Shown: positions 17,139 to 26,856, counted from the first letter of the stretch. The stretch: DNA of 64,000 bases from Collinsella phocaeensis (GCF_900119895.1 NZ_FQLR01000004.1:868001-932000), one strand, 5' to 3'. The notes: generated by a model from the letters alone, not told the origin. A program made the numbers and translations.

Positions 17139-18830
17139 ATGGCTGAATTCAAGGTCAACGAGCCCGTGATGGGTCGTCGTGCGTTCGTGGGCGGTTCGCT
17201 CGCGGCTGGTTCGCTTGCGTTCCTGGCTGCTTGCGGCCAGAAGGGCGACGGCGCCGGTTCCGGCGACGCCCCTGCGACCGATGGCGGCAAGACGCTCAAC
17301 TACTACATCAACAACCCGGTCTGTATCGACCCCTATAACGTCCAGGAGGACCAGGGCACCCAGGTCGAGTTCCAGCTCTTCGATACCCTTATGCAGTTCG
17401 ACTTCGAGAACAACGAGCTCAAGGGTCTCGCCGCCGAGTCCTTCGACGCCACCGAGGACGCCACCGAGTTCACCTTCCATCTGGTCGAGGGCGCCAAGTT
17501 CCACAACGGCGACCCCGTCACCGCCCAGGACTTCGTCCGCGGCTGGACCCGTCTCGTGAGCCCGAAGAGCGCCATCGCCACCGAGTACGGCCCGTCCGAG
17601 ATCTCCTATCACCTCTCCGTTGTCGAGGGCTACGACGCGCTGGCCAACGGTGAGACCGACGAGTTCTCCGGCCTTTCCTGCCCGGATGACAACACCCTCG
17701 TCGTGAAGCTCTCCTCCGCCTATGCGGACTTCGCCTACATCGCCTCCCACCCGGCCCTGTCTCCGGTGCCGGCGTGCGCCGAGGAGGACGCCAAGAACTT
17801 CTACCTCGCCCCCGTGGGCAACGGTCCCTTCATGATGAAGCCCGATACCAAGTGGGAGGACGGCCAGTACATCGACATCGTCAAGTTCGACGACTACTAC
17901 GGCGAGCCCGCCAAGATCGACGGCGTCCACTTCATCATCCAGAAGGACATAGAGACCGCTTACAAGGAGTTCCAGGCCGGTAACCTCGACGTCTGCGACG
18001 TTCCCGTCGCTCAGATCGAGGCTGCTCGCAAGGAGCGCGGCGAGGCCGAGTACACCATGGAGGATGGCAAGCACATGCTCCTCGGTGCCGAGCCCTCCGC
18101 GTACTACCTCGTCGTGAACAACAACGACGAGCAGTTCAAGAACCCCGATCTCCGCAAGGGCGTCTCGCTCGCCATCAACCGCGAGGCCATCTGCGAGACC
18201 CTCTTCAAGGGCACCCGCACCCCGGCCGACGGCATCATCCCTCCGGGAATCGACGGCTACACCGAGGGCGCCTGGGAGTTCTCGGCCTACGACGTCGACA
18301 AGGCCAACGAGTATCTCGACAAGGTCGCCCCGATGAGCGGCGACTCCCGTGGCATCAACGTCGTTCTTACCTACAACCAGGACGGCGGCCACAAGGAGAT
18401 CATGGAGTCCGTCATCGGCGACCTCGCGAAGGTCGGCATCACCGCTGAGTCCGAGACCCCCGAGTGGTCTGCGGTTCTCGAGCAGTATACCGCCGGCACC
18501 TTCCAGTTCGGCCGTCTCGGCTGGATCGCCGACTACCCGATCATGGATAACTTCCTCTATCCGCTGTTCCACTCCGATTCCATCGGCGGCGACAACAAGT
18601 CCGGGTACAGCAACGCCGAGGTCGACAAGTTGATCGACGAGGCTCGCGCCACCACCGACGACGACGCCCGCATCGCGAAGATGAAGGAGGCCGACGCCAT
18701 CATCGCGTCCGACTGCCCGGTCATCCCGCTGATGTTCTACACTCACACCCTCGTGGGCTCCGATCGTATCAAGAACCTGTATGTCGACCCGCAGAAGAAG
18801 GCCGACCTTGCGACGTGCGAGCTTGCATAA
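17139..18830 (+). CDS. oppA: Oligopeptide ABC transporter substrate-binding lipoprotein
   Basis: Family 5 extracellular solute-binding protein that delivers peptides to the OppBC permease. The leader contains MGRRAFVGG, a twin-arginine-like motif, and the lipobox LAAC with the lipidated cysteine at residue 32, so it is a membrane-anchored lipoprotein. Family features include FTFHLVEGAKFHNGDPVTAQDF (about 110-130), DLRKGVSLAINREAI and FYTHTLVGSDRIKNL at the end. Length 563 residues. GAAGGAGG before ATG 17139 fixes the start. It is the first gene of oppABCDF and is separated from oppB by a promoter-like sequence and a hairpin. Confidence 0.94.
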   Translation: MAEFKVNEPVMGRRAFVGGSLAAGSLAFLAACGQKGDGAGSGDAPATDGGKTLNYYINNPVCIDPYNVQEDQGTQVEFQLFDTLMQFDFENNELKGLAAESFDATEDATEFTFHLVEGAKFHNGDPVTAQDFVRGWTRLVSPKSAIATEYGPSEISYHLSVVEGYDALANGETDEFSGLSCPDDNTLVVKLSSAYADFAYIASHPALSPVPACAEEDAKNFYLAPVGNGPFMMKPDTKWEDGQYIDIVKFDDYYGEPAKIDGVHFIIQKDIETAYKEFQAGNLDVCDVPVAQIEAARKERGEAEYTMEDGKHMLLGAEPSAYYLVVNNNDEQFKNPDLRKGVSLAINREAICETLFKGTRTPADGIIPPGIDGYTEGAWEFSAYDVDKANEYLDKVAPMSGDSRGINVVLTYNQDGGHKEIMESVIGDLAKVGITAESETPEWSAVLEQYTAGTFQFGRLGWIADYPIMDNFLYPLFHSDSIGGDNKSGYSNAEVDKLIDEARATTDDDARIAKMKEADAIIASDCPVIPLMFYTHTLVGSDRIKNLYVDPQKKADLATCELA

Positions 18831-18840
18831 CATACCTGAT

Positions 18841-18869
18841 TTGCGCAGCTTAGCGTAACGGGCTATACT
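18841..18869 (+). promoter_or_regulatory. Internal promoter between oppA and oppB
   Basis: TTGCGC (18841-18846) and TATACT (18864-18869, exact start within one base) are 17 bp apart. It would give oppBCDF transcription independent of oppA. Confidence 0.62.
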
Positions 18870-18882
18870 GAACGTTCGCGAT

Positions 18883-18920
18883 AACGGGATGCCGATCAAG
18901 GCGGTCGGCATCCCGTTTAA
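18883..18920 (+). terminator. Hairpin between oppA and oppB
   Basis: A perfect 12-bp stem (AACGGGATGCCG with CGGCATCCCGTT) followed by TAAGTTG. The T-run is short, so it may be a partial terminator or mRNA stabiliser that raises oppA over oppB. It sits within the first ~15 bases of a transcript from the internal promoter. Confidence 0.65.
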
Positions 18921-18953
18921 GTTGTCCCTACGATGGGGGAGAGAAAGACAAGT

Positions 18954-19991
18954 ATGGGTAAGTACATCATCAAGCGTGTGCTGCAATTCATCCCGGTCTT
19001 CTTGGGCGTGACGCTGATCCTGTTCGCGCTCCAGAACATCGTACCGGGCGATCCGATCAAGTTGATAGGTGGCGACAAAGCCCTGCCGCCGGCGACCGAG
19101 CTTCAGCTTCGCGTGCGTTATCACCTTGTTCAGGTCGATGAGAGCGGCAACGCTGTCCTGGACGAGAACGGTGATCCCGTTCCCGAGACCATGTGGAACC
19201 GCTACGTCTACTATATGACGGGCCTGCTCCACGGAGACCTCGGCCAGTCCTATCAGCGTAAGCTCCCGGTCACGGATATCTTCCTCCAGAAGTATCCCTA
19301 CACCGTCAAGCTCGCCGCGTGCGCCATCGTGCTCGAGGCCATCATGGGCATTGGCGCCGGCATCATCTCGGCGGTCAAGCGCTACTCCTTCTGGGACATC
19401 CTCGTGACGCTCACCACATCGGTGCTCGTCGCCGTTCCCGCGTTCTGGCTGGGCATGCTGCTCCAGCTCTTCTTCGGCGTGCTTATCAAAGACTGGACGG
19501 GAGGCGCCTTCTCCCTGCCCATCTCCGGCGCAGGCGGACCGTCCTCTCAGTACCAGGATTGGGTCCACTACATCCTGCCCGCCATCACCCTTGCATCCGT
19601 CTCCACGGCGTACGCCGCGCGCATCATGCGCTCGCAGCTGCTCGACGTGATGAATCAGGACTATATTCGCACCGCCAAGGCCAAGGGCCTGTCCAACCGC
19701 GCCATCATCTGGAAGCACGCTCTCAAGAACGCGCTTATCCCCGTCGTGACCTACATCGGCGTCGACTTCGGCGCGATGCTCTCCGGCGCGATCCTCACCG
19801 AGACGGTCTTCAACTGGCCGGGCATCGGCTCCGAGATCTACCGCGCCATCTCGATGCGCGACTGGCCTCTCGTCATGGGCGGCGTCACGCTCATCGTCGT
19901 GGTCGTCATGGTCATCAACCTGCTCGTCGATGTCAGCTACGCCTTCCTCGATCCGCGTATCCGCCTCGGCGGTCCTTCGGACAAGGCTTAA
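18954..19991 (+). CDS. oppB: Oligopeptide ABC transporter permease OppB
   Basis: Membrane subunit of the peptide importer, 345 residues. It begins with YIIKRVLQFIPVFLGVTLILF (first helix) and carries the periplasmic insert seen in OppB, then the EAA loop region ALKNALIPVVTYIGVDFGAMLSGAILTETVFNWPGIG that contacts the ATPases. ATG 18954 has GGGGGAGAG upstream at about 10 bp; the in-frame ATG at 18933 has none. oppC follows after 18 bp. Confidence 0.94.
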   Translation: MGKYIIKRVLQFIPVFLGVTLILFALQNIVPGDPIKLIGGDKALPPATELQLRVRYHLVQVDESGNAVLDENGDPVPETMWNRYVYYMTGLLHGDLGQSYQRKLPVTDIFLQKYPYTVKLAACAIVLEAIMGIGAGIISAVKRYSFWDILVTLTTSVLVAVPAFWLGMLLQLFFGVLIKDWTGGAFSLPISGAGGPSSQYQDWVHYILPAITLASVSTAYAARIMRSQLLDVMNQDYIRTAKAKGLSNRAIIWKHALKNALIPVVTYIGVDFGAMLSGAILTETVFNWPGIGSEIYRAISMRDWPLVMGGVTLIVVVVMVINLLVDVSYAFLDPRIRLGGPSDKA

Positions 19992-20009
19992 AGGGGAGAG
20001 TGAACTTAC

Positions 20010-20960
20010 GTGAACCAGACCAACAGTCCCGTCCAGCAGCAGGAAGCTGCCGCGAAGGCCGAGACCAAGAGCGCTTCTAAGGCCTCGGGCAAGTCCCGCA
20101 CTCTTTGGAGCGACGCCTTCAAGCGCCTGAAGAAGAACAAGCTCGCCGTCATCGGCATCTGCTGGATCGTCTTCGTCGTGCTCGTCGCGCTCACCGCCGA
20201 CCTCTGGGCCCAGCAGTGGCTCGGCTCGCCCACGGCGTCCGATTCCACCACGATGGCCACCACCTCGCTGCTGGCGCCTTGCGCTGAGCATCCCTTCGGT
20301 ACCGACTCGCTGGGCCGCGACATTCTCGTGCGCGTCATCTACGGCGCCCGCGTCTCGCTGTCCGTCGGTATCCTCGCGACCGCGATCTCCACGGCCATCG
20401 GGCTGGTGATGGGTGCCCTCGCCGGTTTCTACGGCGGCATCTGGGACACCATCATCATGCGCGCCGCCGACATCTTCCTGGCGTTCCCGTACGTCCTCTT
20501 CGTCGTGTCGCTCATCGCCGTCATCGGCCGCTCGCTCACCAACGTGTTCGTGGCCATCGGTATCCTCGGTTGGCCGTCGATCGCCCGCGTCTTCCGCAGT
20601 GCGATCCTCACCGTCAAGGAGAACGACTACGTCGATGCCGCGCGCGCTATGGGCGCTTCCGACGTCCGCATCATCGCGCGTCACATCTTCCCGAACTCCG
20701 TTGCCTCCATCGTCGTCTACGCGACGATGAACATCGGCGGCGCCATCCTCACCGAGAGCTCCCTGTCGTTCCTCGGCATGGGCGTCATCCCGCCTACGCC
20801 CTCGTGGGGTTCCATGATTCAGGACGGCCAAACGTATCTCATGACTGCGCCGTGGATGATGATCATGCCCGGCCTGGCCATTCTCACGACCGTGCTCGCG
20901 TTCACCCTTCTGGGTGATGGCTTGCGAGACGCGCTCGACGTCAAGATGAAGGATGCGTAA
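20010..20960 (+). CDS. oppC: Oligopeptide ABC transporter permease OppC
   Basis: Second permease subunit, 316 residues, starting at a GTG (20010) with AGGGGAGAG upstream. The N-terminal cytoplasmic tail of about 35 residues is Gln/Ala/Lys-rich, followed by KRLKKNKLAVIGICWI (OppC N-terminal domain), HPFGTDSLGRDILVRVIYGARVSL (about 95-118, a family hallmark) and the EAA loop ARHIFPNSVASIVVYATMNIGGAILTESSLSFLGMG. oppD begins 3 bp after the stop. Confidence 0.94.
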   Translation: MNQTNSPVQQQEAAAKAETKSASKASGKSRTLWSDAFKRLKKNKLAVIGICWIVFVVLVALTADLWAQQWLGSPTASDSTTMATTSLLAPCAEHPFGTDSLGRDILVRVIYGARVSLSVGILATAISTAIGLVMGALAGFYGGIWDTIIMRAADIFLAFPYVLFVVSLIAVIGRSLTNVFVAIGILGWPSIARVFRSAILTVKENDYVDAARAMGASDVRIIARHIFPNSVASIVVYATMNIGGAILTESSLSFLGMGVIPPTPSWGSMIQDGQTYLMTAPWMMIMPGLAILTTVLAFTLLGDGLRDALDVKMKDA

Positions 20961-20963
20961 GCG

Positions 20964-22094
20964 ATGAAGAAGGATTCCAAGAACTACGTCGATCTGAAGA
21001 CGCAGCCCATCCCCGAGGGAAGCCATCTTCTTGAGGTCGACGACCTCAAGATGTATTTCCATACCGAGGACGGTATCGTTCGCGCCGTCGACGGCGTGAG
21101 CTACACGCTCGACCGCGGTGAGACCCTCGGCGTCGTCGGCGAGTCCGGCTCCGGTAAGTCCGTGACGGCCATGACCATCATGGGCCTCATCTCGATGCCC
21201 CCGGGCAAGATCGAGGGGGGTGACGTCCGCTACCGCGGTCGCTCCATCCTCGAGATGTCCGAGGAGGAGATGCAGCATGTGCGCGGCAACGACATCGCCA
21301 TGATCTTCCAGGACCCCATGACCTCCCTGAACCCCGTCTACAAGATCGGTAAGCAGGTGGGTGAGGGCCTTCGCCTCCATCGCGGCTATTCCAAGCAGGA
21401 GGCTCTTAAGCGCGCCACCGAGCTGCTCGACCTCGTGGGTATCCCCGAGCCCGAGAAGCGCGTCAACGAGTACCCGCATCAGTTCTCCGGCGGCATGCGC
21501 CAGCGCGTCATGATCGCCATGGCGCTCGCTTGCGACCCCGACATCCTGATCGCCGACGAACCCACCACGGCTCTCGATGTGACCATCCAGGCTCAGATCA
21601 TCGAGCTCATGCAGGAGATGCAGGAGAAGAACGGCAACGCGATCATCATGATCACCCACGACCTCGGCGTCGTGGCCGACATGGCCGACAAGATCATGGT
21701 TATGTATGCCGGCCGCCCGGTGGAGTTCGGCACTGCCGACCAGATCTTCTACGAGAGCCGTCACCCCTACACCTGGGGTCTCATCCGCTCCATTCCGGAG
21801 CAGGCTATCGATGAGAAGAAGCCGCTCACGCCGATTCACGGCAACCCGCCTTCGCTCATGAACCTGCCCGCCGGCTGCGTGTTTGCGCCGCGTTGCCCGT
21901 ATGCCACCGAGAAGTGCATGAACGAGCGTCCTGAGCGCGTCATGTCCGCCGATGGCCACTACGCCGCCTGCCATTACGCTGCGGACGAGGACTTCGTCAA
22001 GAAGAACGCACCCGACACGTCCCGCTCCCGTGGCCATATCGCCACGGGCCAGCCTGACGTGCTCGCCCCCGAGTTGATTGGAGGTCAGGCGTAA
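20964..22094 (+). CDS. oppD: Oligopeptide ABC transporter ATPase OppD
   Basis: First ATPase of the Opp importer, 376 residues. Walker [10 protein letters not shown] (about 60), Q-loop [18 protein letters not shown], signature [32 protein letters not shown] and H-loop [11 protein letters not shown] are all present. The C-terminal oligopeptide-type extension carries the cysteine pattern [19 protein letters not shown], which in some relatives binds an Fe-S cluster. It is joined to oppF (stop TAA followed at once by ATG). Confidence 0.95.
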   Translation: MKKDSKNYVDLKTQPIPEGSHLLEVDDLKMYFHTEDGIVRAVDGVSYTLDRGETLGVVGESGSGKSVTAMTIMGLISMPPGKIEGGDVRYRGRSILEMSEEEMQHVRGNDIAMIFQDPMTSLNPVYKIGKQVGEGLRLHRGYSKQEALKRATELLDLVGIPEPEKRVNEYPHQFSGGMRQRVMIAMALACDPDILIADEPTTALDVTIQAQIIELMQEMQEKNGNAIIMITHDLGVVADMADKIMVMYAGRPVEFGTADQIFYESRHPYTWGLIRSIPEQAIDEKKPLTPIHGNPPSLMNLPAGCVFAPRCPYATEKCMNERPERVMSADGHYAACHYAADEDFVKKNAPDTSRSRGHIATGQPDVLAPELIGGQA

Positions 22095-23123
22095 ATGACC
22101 GATACCACTGAGCGTACCCCGCTTCTTAAGGTCGAGCACCTGTCCAAGGAATTCCCCGCGGAGGCCGGCATGTTTGCCAAGCGCTTCTCCAAGCGCGTCG
22201 TCTCCGCCGTGAACGATATCTCCTTCGAGATCTACCCGGGCGAGACCTTCGGCCTTGTCGGCGAGTCCGGCTGCGGTAAGTCCACCACCGGCCGTTCGAT
22301 CATGCGCCTCACCAAACCCACGGCAGGCAAGGTCTTCTTCGAGGGCCGCGACATCTCCGAGATGAACAAGCATGAGCTCAAGGATATGCGCCGCGAGATG
22401 CAGTTCATCTTCCAGGATCCCTACGCGTCGCTCAATCCTCGCATGACCATCGGCGAGATCGTTTCCGAGCCGATGACCATCCACAACGTGGGCACGAAGG
22501 AAGAGCGCATGGAGACCGTGCGCGAGCTCCTCGACGTCGTCGGCCTCAATCCCGAGCACATCAACCGCTATCCGCATGAGTTCTCCGGCGGTCAGCGCCA
22601 GCGCGTCGGCATCGCCCGCGCGTTCGCGCTCAAACCGAAGCTCATCATCTGCGACGAGCCGGTTTCCGCACTCGACGTCTCCATTCAGGCGCAGGTCCTG
22701 AACCTGCTCAAGGACCTTCAGGACAAGTTCGGTACGGCGTATCTTTTCATCGCGCACGACCTGTCCGTCGTCCAGCATATTTCCGACCGCGTGGGCGTCA
22801 TGTACCTCGGCAAACTTGTCGAGCTTTCCGACTGGAAGACGCTCTACACCGAGCCGCACCATCCGTACACGCAGTCCCTGCTGTCGGCCGTTCCCGTGCC
22901 CGACCCGGATATCCAGCGTACGCGCAAGCGCATCATCCTCGCCGGAGATCCTCCCTCGCCGCTCGATCCGCCGTCCGGCTGCCGGTTCCACACGCGCTGT
23001 CCGATGGCAAGCGAGCGTTGCTCGCAGGACCAGCCCTCCTTCAATGAGGTTGCCCCGGGGCATTTCTGCGCGTGCCATTACGCGGAGCCGTTCCCCATCA
23101 AGGAGAGCCATATCGATCTGTAG
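22095..23123 (+). CDS. oppF: Oligopeptide ABC transporter ATPase OppF
   Basis: Second ATPase, 342 residues. Walker [15 protein letters not shown]-loop [18 protein letters not shown], signature [32 protein letters not shown] and H-loop [12 protein letters not shown] are visible, with the C-terminal [21 protein letters not shown] cysteine motif. It ends the opp operon and is followed by a strong terminator. Confidence 0.95.
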   Translation: MTDTTERTPLLKVEHLSKEFPAEAGMFAKRFSKRVVSAVNDISFEIYPGETFGLVGESGCGKSTTGRSIMRLTKPTAGKVFFEGRDISEMNKHELKDMRREMQFIFQDPYASLNPRMTIGEIVSEPMTIHNVGTKEERMETVRELLDVVGLNPEHINRYPHEFSGGQRQRVGIARAFALKPKLIICDEPVSALDVSIQAQVLNLLKDLQDKFGTAYLFIAHDLSVVQHISDRVGVMYLGKLVELSDWKTLYTEPHHPYTQSLLSAVPVPDPDIQRTRKRIILAGDPPSPLDPPSGCRFHTRCPMASERCSQDQPSFNEVAPGHFCACHYAEPFPIKESHIDL

Positions 23124-23134
23124 CGATCGTATAG

Positions 23135-23162
23135 GAGCCCCGGTTGTCCGGGGCTCTTTTCT
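23135..23162 (+). terminator. Intrinsic terminator of the opp operon
   Basis: A 9-bp GAGCCCCGG/CCGGGGCTC stem with TTGT loop and a TTTTCT tail. Confidence 0.92.
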
Positions 23163-23398
23163 ATCGCGGCAAGGTCTTGCGCGCCCTTCGCCTTGGATAC
23201 CCCTGTGCCGGAGAGGCGACCTCCCGGTCATCCGACCCGCATTTCGGGCTTGGGTGCACCTGCCGGGCGGGGTGGGCCATACTGCTGCATTCGTCCCAGG
23301 AAGCGGAGGCCATGCAGGTCATGGGATGGGATATAGCGCTCTCCAGACCGTCTAACCTGTAGATATCTTGTCCTGATGTCTTGATGGCACCGTATCTC

Positions 23399-23449
23399 AA
23401 ACTTTTTTGAAAAAAGTCCTTGCACACTCCTCTGGGCCTAGGGTATTAT
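23399..23449 (+). promoter_or_regulatory. Promoter of tRNA-Leu with upstream A/T element
   Basis: AAACTTTTTTGAAAAAAGT (23399-23417) lies directly before TTGCAC (23420-23425); TATTAT (23444-23449) follows after 18 bp. Confidence 0.75.
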
Positions 23450-23493
23450 TTTCTTCGTTGCGAGCGGCAATGAAGCCGAACACAACAGAGCAT

Positions 23494-23582
23494 GTCGGAG
23501 TGGCGGAATTGGCAGACGCGCTAGCTTGAGGTGCTAGTGACCGATTTTGGTCATGCGGGTTCAAGTCCCGCCTCCGACACCA
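23494..23582 (+). tRNA. tRNA-Leu (GAG)
   Basis: Class II tRNA with a long variable arm: GTCGGAG/CTCCGAC acceptor, anticodon loop TTGAGGT giving GAG, variable stem GACCGATTTTGGTC-like, CCA encoded. Confidence 0.94.
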
Positions 23583-23593
23583 TCGTGATGAAT

Positions 23594-23617
23594 CAAGAGC
23601 CCCGGAAGGGGCTCTTG
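23594..23617 (+). terminator. Intrinsic terminator of tRNA-Leu
   Basis: CAAGAGCCCC pairs with GGGGCTCTTG around a GGAA tetraloop; the T-tail is weak (TCATAT). Confidence 0.65.
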
Positions 23618-23676
23618 TCATATAGGTCGAAAGCGCTCGAGGCCCGGGTTCCTGCGCCCGGATGATCGGAGGTCCC

Positions 23677-26028
23677 ATGGACGCTATGGCTCAGATCGAG
23701 TTCGCCGAGCTGTCCCGCGTCGTCGAGGTCACGAGCGACGCCGTCGCCGTCTGCGCCCCCGACGGCTCGATTCTCCATGCCAACCGTCAGCTGCTCGCGC
23801 TGCTTAACCGCGATCGTGCTGCCGTTATCGGCGAGGACGTCAAAGACCTCCTGTTCAGCAACGTGTTCGAGCGCGCATGCGATCACAGCTTCCCGTTCAG
23901 CCTCGATGGCTCGGATAACGAATGCATGCTGAAGCTCGCCGACGGCTCGTTCGTCCCGGTTCGCGTGCGCGCCCTCGACATGCCGCACCCGCCTGTCAAA
24001 TCGATCGATTCCGCTGCCGCCGACCGCGTGCTCGTCGTTATGAAGAGCCTTGAGGAGCAGCGCGCCTACGACCGTGAGACCCAGCGCCTGCTCGCAGAGC
24101 TCAGGACGGCGAATACGCGCCTTTCCGGCACGCTGTCCGTCATCATGTCCGCAGCCGGCTCTAAAGATCTTCCCTCGTTGATCGACAGCGTGCTCAACAA
24201 GCTCGTCGACACGCTTGAGGCCGATGGGTCCACGCTCTACTTCGCCGAGAGCGGAGGCTTCAAGCTCCGCGGCGTCTCGAACGGCCTTACGCGCTCCTAT
24301 GTTCCCGAATTCATACCCTACGGTGCGGGGATACCTACCTACGTGCTGCGGGAGCAGCGCGCATGCCGCCTGTCCGTCATCCCCCTGCACAGTGCCGACG
24401 GACCCGCCTCCTTCACGCTGTTCGACATCGATGCGCGCCTCGAGCGGCCCTTGCGCGTGGAGAACGTTCCTCCGTACCGCACGCTTATCGCGGTCCCCGT
24501 CTATTTCGGCACGCAGATGCTCGGAATCATCGAGCTCGGGTGGACGCGGTCCCGCATACCGCGCGAGTACGACGCACGGGTGCTCGAGGTCGTCTGCGAG
24601 TACCTGTCTATCGAGCTCGTCGGGCTGGTGAGCGCCTTGCGGTCCCAGCGCACGGAGGACCTCACGCGGTCGCTCAACAGGATTCGGGAGCAGCTGTTCG
24701 ATGGGGAGGGCGAGCAGTCCGTCTTCGAGGAGGTGCGCCGCGAGATCGTCCGCATGCTCTCGTGCCGCCTGTGCTCGATCATCCCGGATGAGGCGGGGGG
24801 ATACCAGATCGATTTCGAGGGGGGCAGCCGTATCGCACTGCCCCTATCGGTCGACGAGACGTTCTTTTCCACGACCGCGCCGGCGGCGCGCGTCAGCGCC
24901 GTCGAGGGTCTTCCCTTTGCGCGGCCCCAGGGCGTGTGGTCTTGCACGCCGGACGACCTCGACGCGGTGCGGCTCGTTCGCGTGGACCTGACTTCCTGGG
25001 CGGGCAACTGGCTTGCGTCCTTCGGGCTGCCGTGCCAAGGCGTGTTCATCGACCTGCGCGCCCTCGCCGGCGCCACGGAGGACGCCGGCGGCGGCAGCGC
25101 GTCGTCCGGGCCGCTCATGTTTCTGCTCCTGCGCGACGCGACCCAGGAGCCCATCGATGACCTCGAGTACGATTACCTGGTGCGCCTCGCGCACGATTAC
25201 GAGATCGCCCACCAGGGTGCGCGCAAGGCCGAGTCCGAGCGCCGTATCGCGCAGACGCTGCAAGCGGGTATGCGGAGCGGCCTTGGATCCGTGCCCGGCC
25301 TGTCGAGCGACGCGCTCTATTCTTCCGCCACGCAGCAGGCGCTCGTGGGCGGGGACTTCTATACGCTCATCCGCCTGCCCGACGACCGTGCGGTCATGAT
25401 CCTCGGCGACGTGTCCGGAAAGGGCGTCGAGGCCGCGTCCATGTCGGCGCTCGTCAAGACGGCGCTCACCGCGTACGCCTGGGAGGGGGCGAGCCCGCAG
25501 AGCATGGTGCGCTCGCTCAACAGCATGCTCATGGGCTTCTCGCGCGTCGAGACGTTCGCGACCATGTTCGTGGCCAAGATCGATCTGCGCAGCGGCGTCG
25601 CGGCGTATTGCTCCGCAGGGCACCCTCCCACGGTCCTCATCCGGCCCGCGGCGCCCGCAGGGGAGGGGGAGGCTCGGCCGACCGAGCTCGAGGCGCTTCC
25701 CGTGCAATCCGGTGTCGTCGGCGCCTTCGAGAACATGGTGTATCGCAACGGGGTCTTCTCGTTCGCCCCGGGCGACATCCTGTTCATGTACACGGACGGC
25801 GCCATCGAGGCTCGCGACGCCGCGGGCAACTTCTTCGGCGAGCAGCGCCTGCACGAAACGCTTATTCGCGTCGCGCCCGAAGGTGTGGAGGGGCTGTGCG
25901 CCAAGGTGCTCGCCGAGCTCGACGAGTTCTCGGGCTCCGCGCTTGATGACGATATCGCGATGGTCGCCCTGCGGTTCGACTGCGGTGCCGATTCCGTGCG
26001 GGCCCTGCGGACGGGGGGCGCGGCGTGA
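23677..26028 (+). CDS. PAS-GAF-SpoIIE (PP2C) sensory serine phosphatase
   Basis: RsbU/SpoIIE-type phosphatase expected to dephosphorylate a STAS anti-anti-sigma protein. Cytosolic, 783 residues, no membrane segment. A PAS-like domain lies at about 8-110 (VVEVTSDAVAVCAPDGSILH), a GAF domain at about 155-310, a divergent linker at 320-520, and the PP2C-type SpoIIE domain from about 525: ALVGGDFYTLIRLPD, MILGDVSGKGVEAASMSALV, CSAGHPPTVLI, FMYTDGAIEARDAAGNFFG, SALDDDIAMVALRF, which give the metal-binding aspartates. CGGAGG fixes the start at 23677. The next gene encodes a STAS-HATPase protein, its likely partner. The signal sensed is unknown. Confidence 0.9.
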   Translation: MDAMAQIEFAELSRVVEVTSDAVAVCAPDGSILHANRQLLALLNRDRAAVIGEDVKDLLFSNVFERACDHSFPFSLDGSDNECMLKLADGSFVPVRVRALDMPHPPVKSIDSAAADRVLVVMKSLEEQRAYDRETQRLLAELRTANTRLSGTLSVIMSAAGSKDLPSLIDSVLNKLVDTLEADGSTLYFAESGGFKLRGVSNGLTRSYVPEFIPYGAGIPTYVLREQRACRLSVIPLHSADGPASFTLFDIDARLERPLRVENVPPYRTLIAVPVYFGTQMLGIIELGWTRSRIPREYDARVLEVVCEYLSIELVGLVSALRSQRTEDLTRSLNRIREQLFDGEGEQSVFEEVRREIVRMLSCRLCSIIPDEAGGYQIDFEGGSRIALPLSVDETFFSTTAPAARVSAVEGLPFARPQGVWSCTPDDLDAVRLVRVDLTSWAGNWLASFGLPCQGVFIDLRALAGATEDAGGGSASSGPLMFLLLRDATQEPIDDLEYDYLVRLAHDYEIAHQGARKAESERRIAQTLQAGMRSGLGSVPGLSSDALYSSATQQALVGGDFYTLIRLPDDRAVMILGDVSGKGVEAASMSALVKTALTAYAWEGASPQSMVRSLNSMLMGFSRVETFATMFVAKIDLRSGVAAYCSAGHPPTVLIRPAAPAGEGEARPTELEALPVQSGVVGAFENMVYRNGVFSFAPGDILFMYTDGAIEARDAAGNFFGEQRLHETLIRVAPEGVEGLCAKVLAELDEFSGSALDDDIAMVALRFDCGADSVRALRTGGAA

Positions 26029-26086
26029 CGGCCGGCAAGTTCGGTCTCGGTGAATACGCCGCGCTTCGAGCGGGAACCATGCTGAT

Positions 26087-26815
26087 ATGAACGAATGGAG
26101 CGACATAGCGGTTATCGCGCCCGCCGGAGACATCGACATCTCCATGCTCGATGGTCTGCGGGCGCAGGTCGACGGCCTCATCGACGGCGGGGCGAGCCGC
26201 GTGCTCGTCAACTGTCAGGCGGTCGGCTTCATCGACTCCTCCGGGATCGCCTTCCTGCTGTCGTGCGCGCGCCGCTTGGCGCGAACCGGGGGGTTGCTCT
26301 CCCTGGTCAACACGTCTCCTAATGTGACCCGCTTCATACAGATCGCGTGCCTGGCCGAGGTTCTTCATGTCACCGCCGCGGAGCGCCCGCCCGTGCCCGT
26401 TCTCGCGCCGGGCGCCATGCCGCTCTGGAGCACGAGCCTCTCGGTCCAGCCTGGGATCGAGCACCTCGGCTATTACCGCCATCGCGTCGCCGACATGCTC
26501 GCGGACGTGCGGATGGGGGAGAGCGATCGCTTCGATATGGCGCTCGCGGTGGGCGAGGCTCTCTCGAACGCATACGACCATGCCGACGATGCCTGCGGCT
26601 GCAGGCTGACGGTGACCGCGTACGCCGACCGCATCGTCGTCGAGGTGCGGGACAGCGGATGCGGCTTCGAACTCGCCGAGGGCGATGAGCCGACGGCGAC
26701 GCGGGAGCGCGGTCGCGGCATCCGTCTGATGCGCATGCTCGTGGACAGCGTCGAGGTGCGTCGCCGTGTCGAGTCCCCGGGCACGCTGGTCCGCCTTATC
26801 AAGATGCTCGTGTAG
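26087..26815 (+). CDS. STAS domain fused to a RsbW-like HATPase (anti-sigma kinase) domain
   Basis: A 242-residue fusion of two partner-switching parts that are normally separate and opposed. Residues 1-105 form a STAS domain (VIAPAGDIDISMLDGL, then GFIDSSGIAFLLS, where the DSSG serine is the usual phosphosite). Residues about 120-242 form a GHKL ATPase like RsbW/SpoIIAB: N-box ALAVGEALSNAYDHADDA, G1 box EVRDSGCGFEL, G2 box RGRGIRLMRMLVDSVEVRR. It lies 58 bp after the SpoIIE-type phosphatase gene. No sigma factor gene is adjacent. The Shine-Dalgarno sequence is weak. It may autophosphorylate its own STAS serine (inference). Confidence 0.85.
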   Translation: MNEWSDIAVIAPAGDIDISMLDGLRAQVDGLIDGGASRVLVNCQAVGFIDSSGIAFLLSCARRLARTGGLLSLVNTSPNVTRFIQIACLAEVLHVTAAERPPVPVLAPGAMPLWSTSLSVQPGIEHLGYYRHRVADMLADVRMGESDRFDMALAVGEALSNAYDHADDACGCRLTVTAYADRIVVEVRDSGCGFELAEGDEPTATRERGRGIRLMRMLVDSVEVRRRVESPGTLVRLIKMLV

Positions 26816-26856
26816 GGCGCGTCAGGCCGTTGCGTGCGGCAGCGCGGAAGATGGGC

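Noticed and set aside
17121-23231. A 2036-residue open frame antisense to the opp operon
   Set aside because: It is the mirror of strongly biased GC-rich codons of five well-supported opp genes, has low-complexity His/Asp/Val/Gly composition, and no ribosome binding site or domain.
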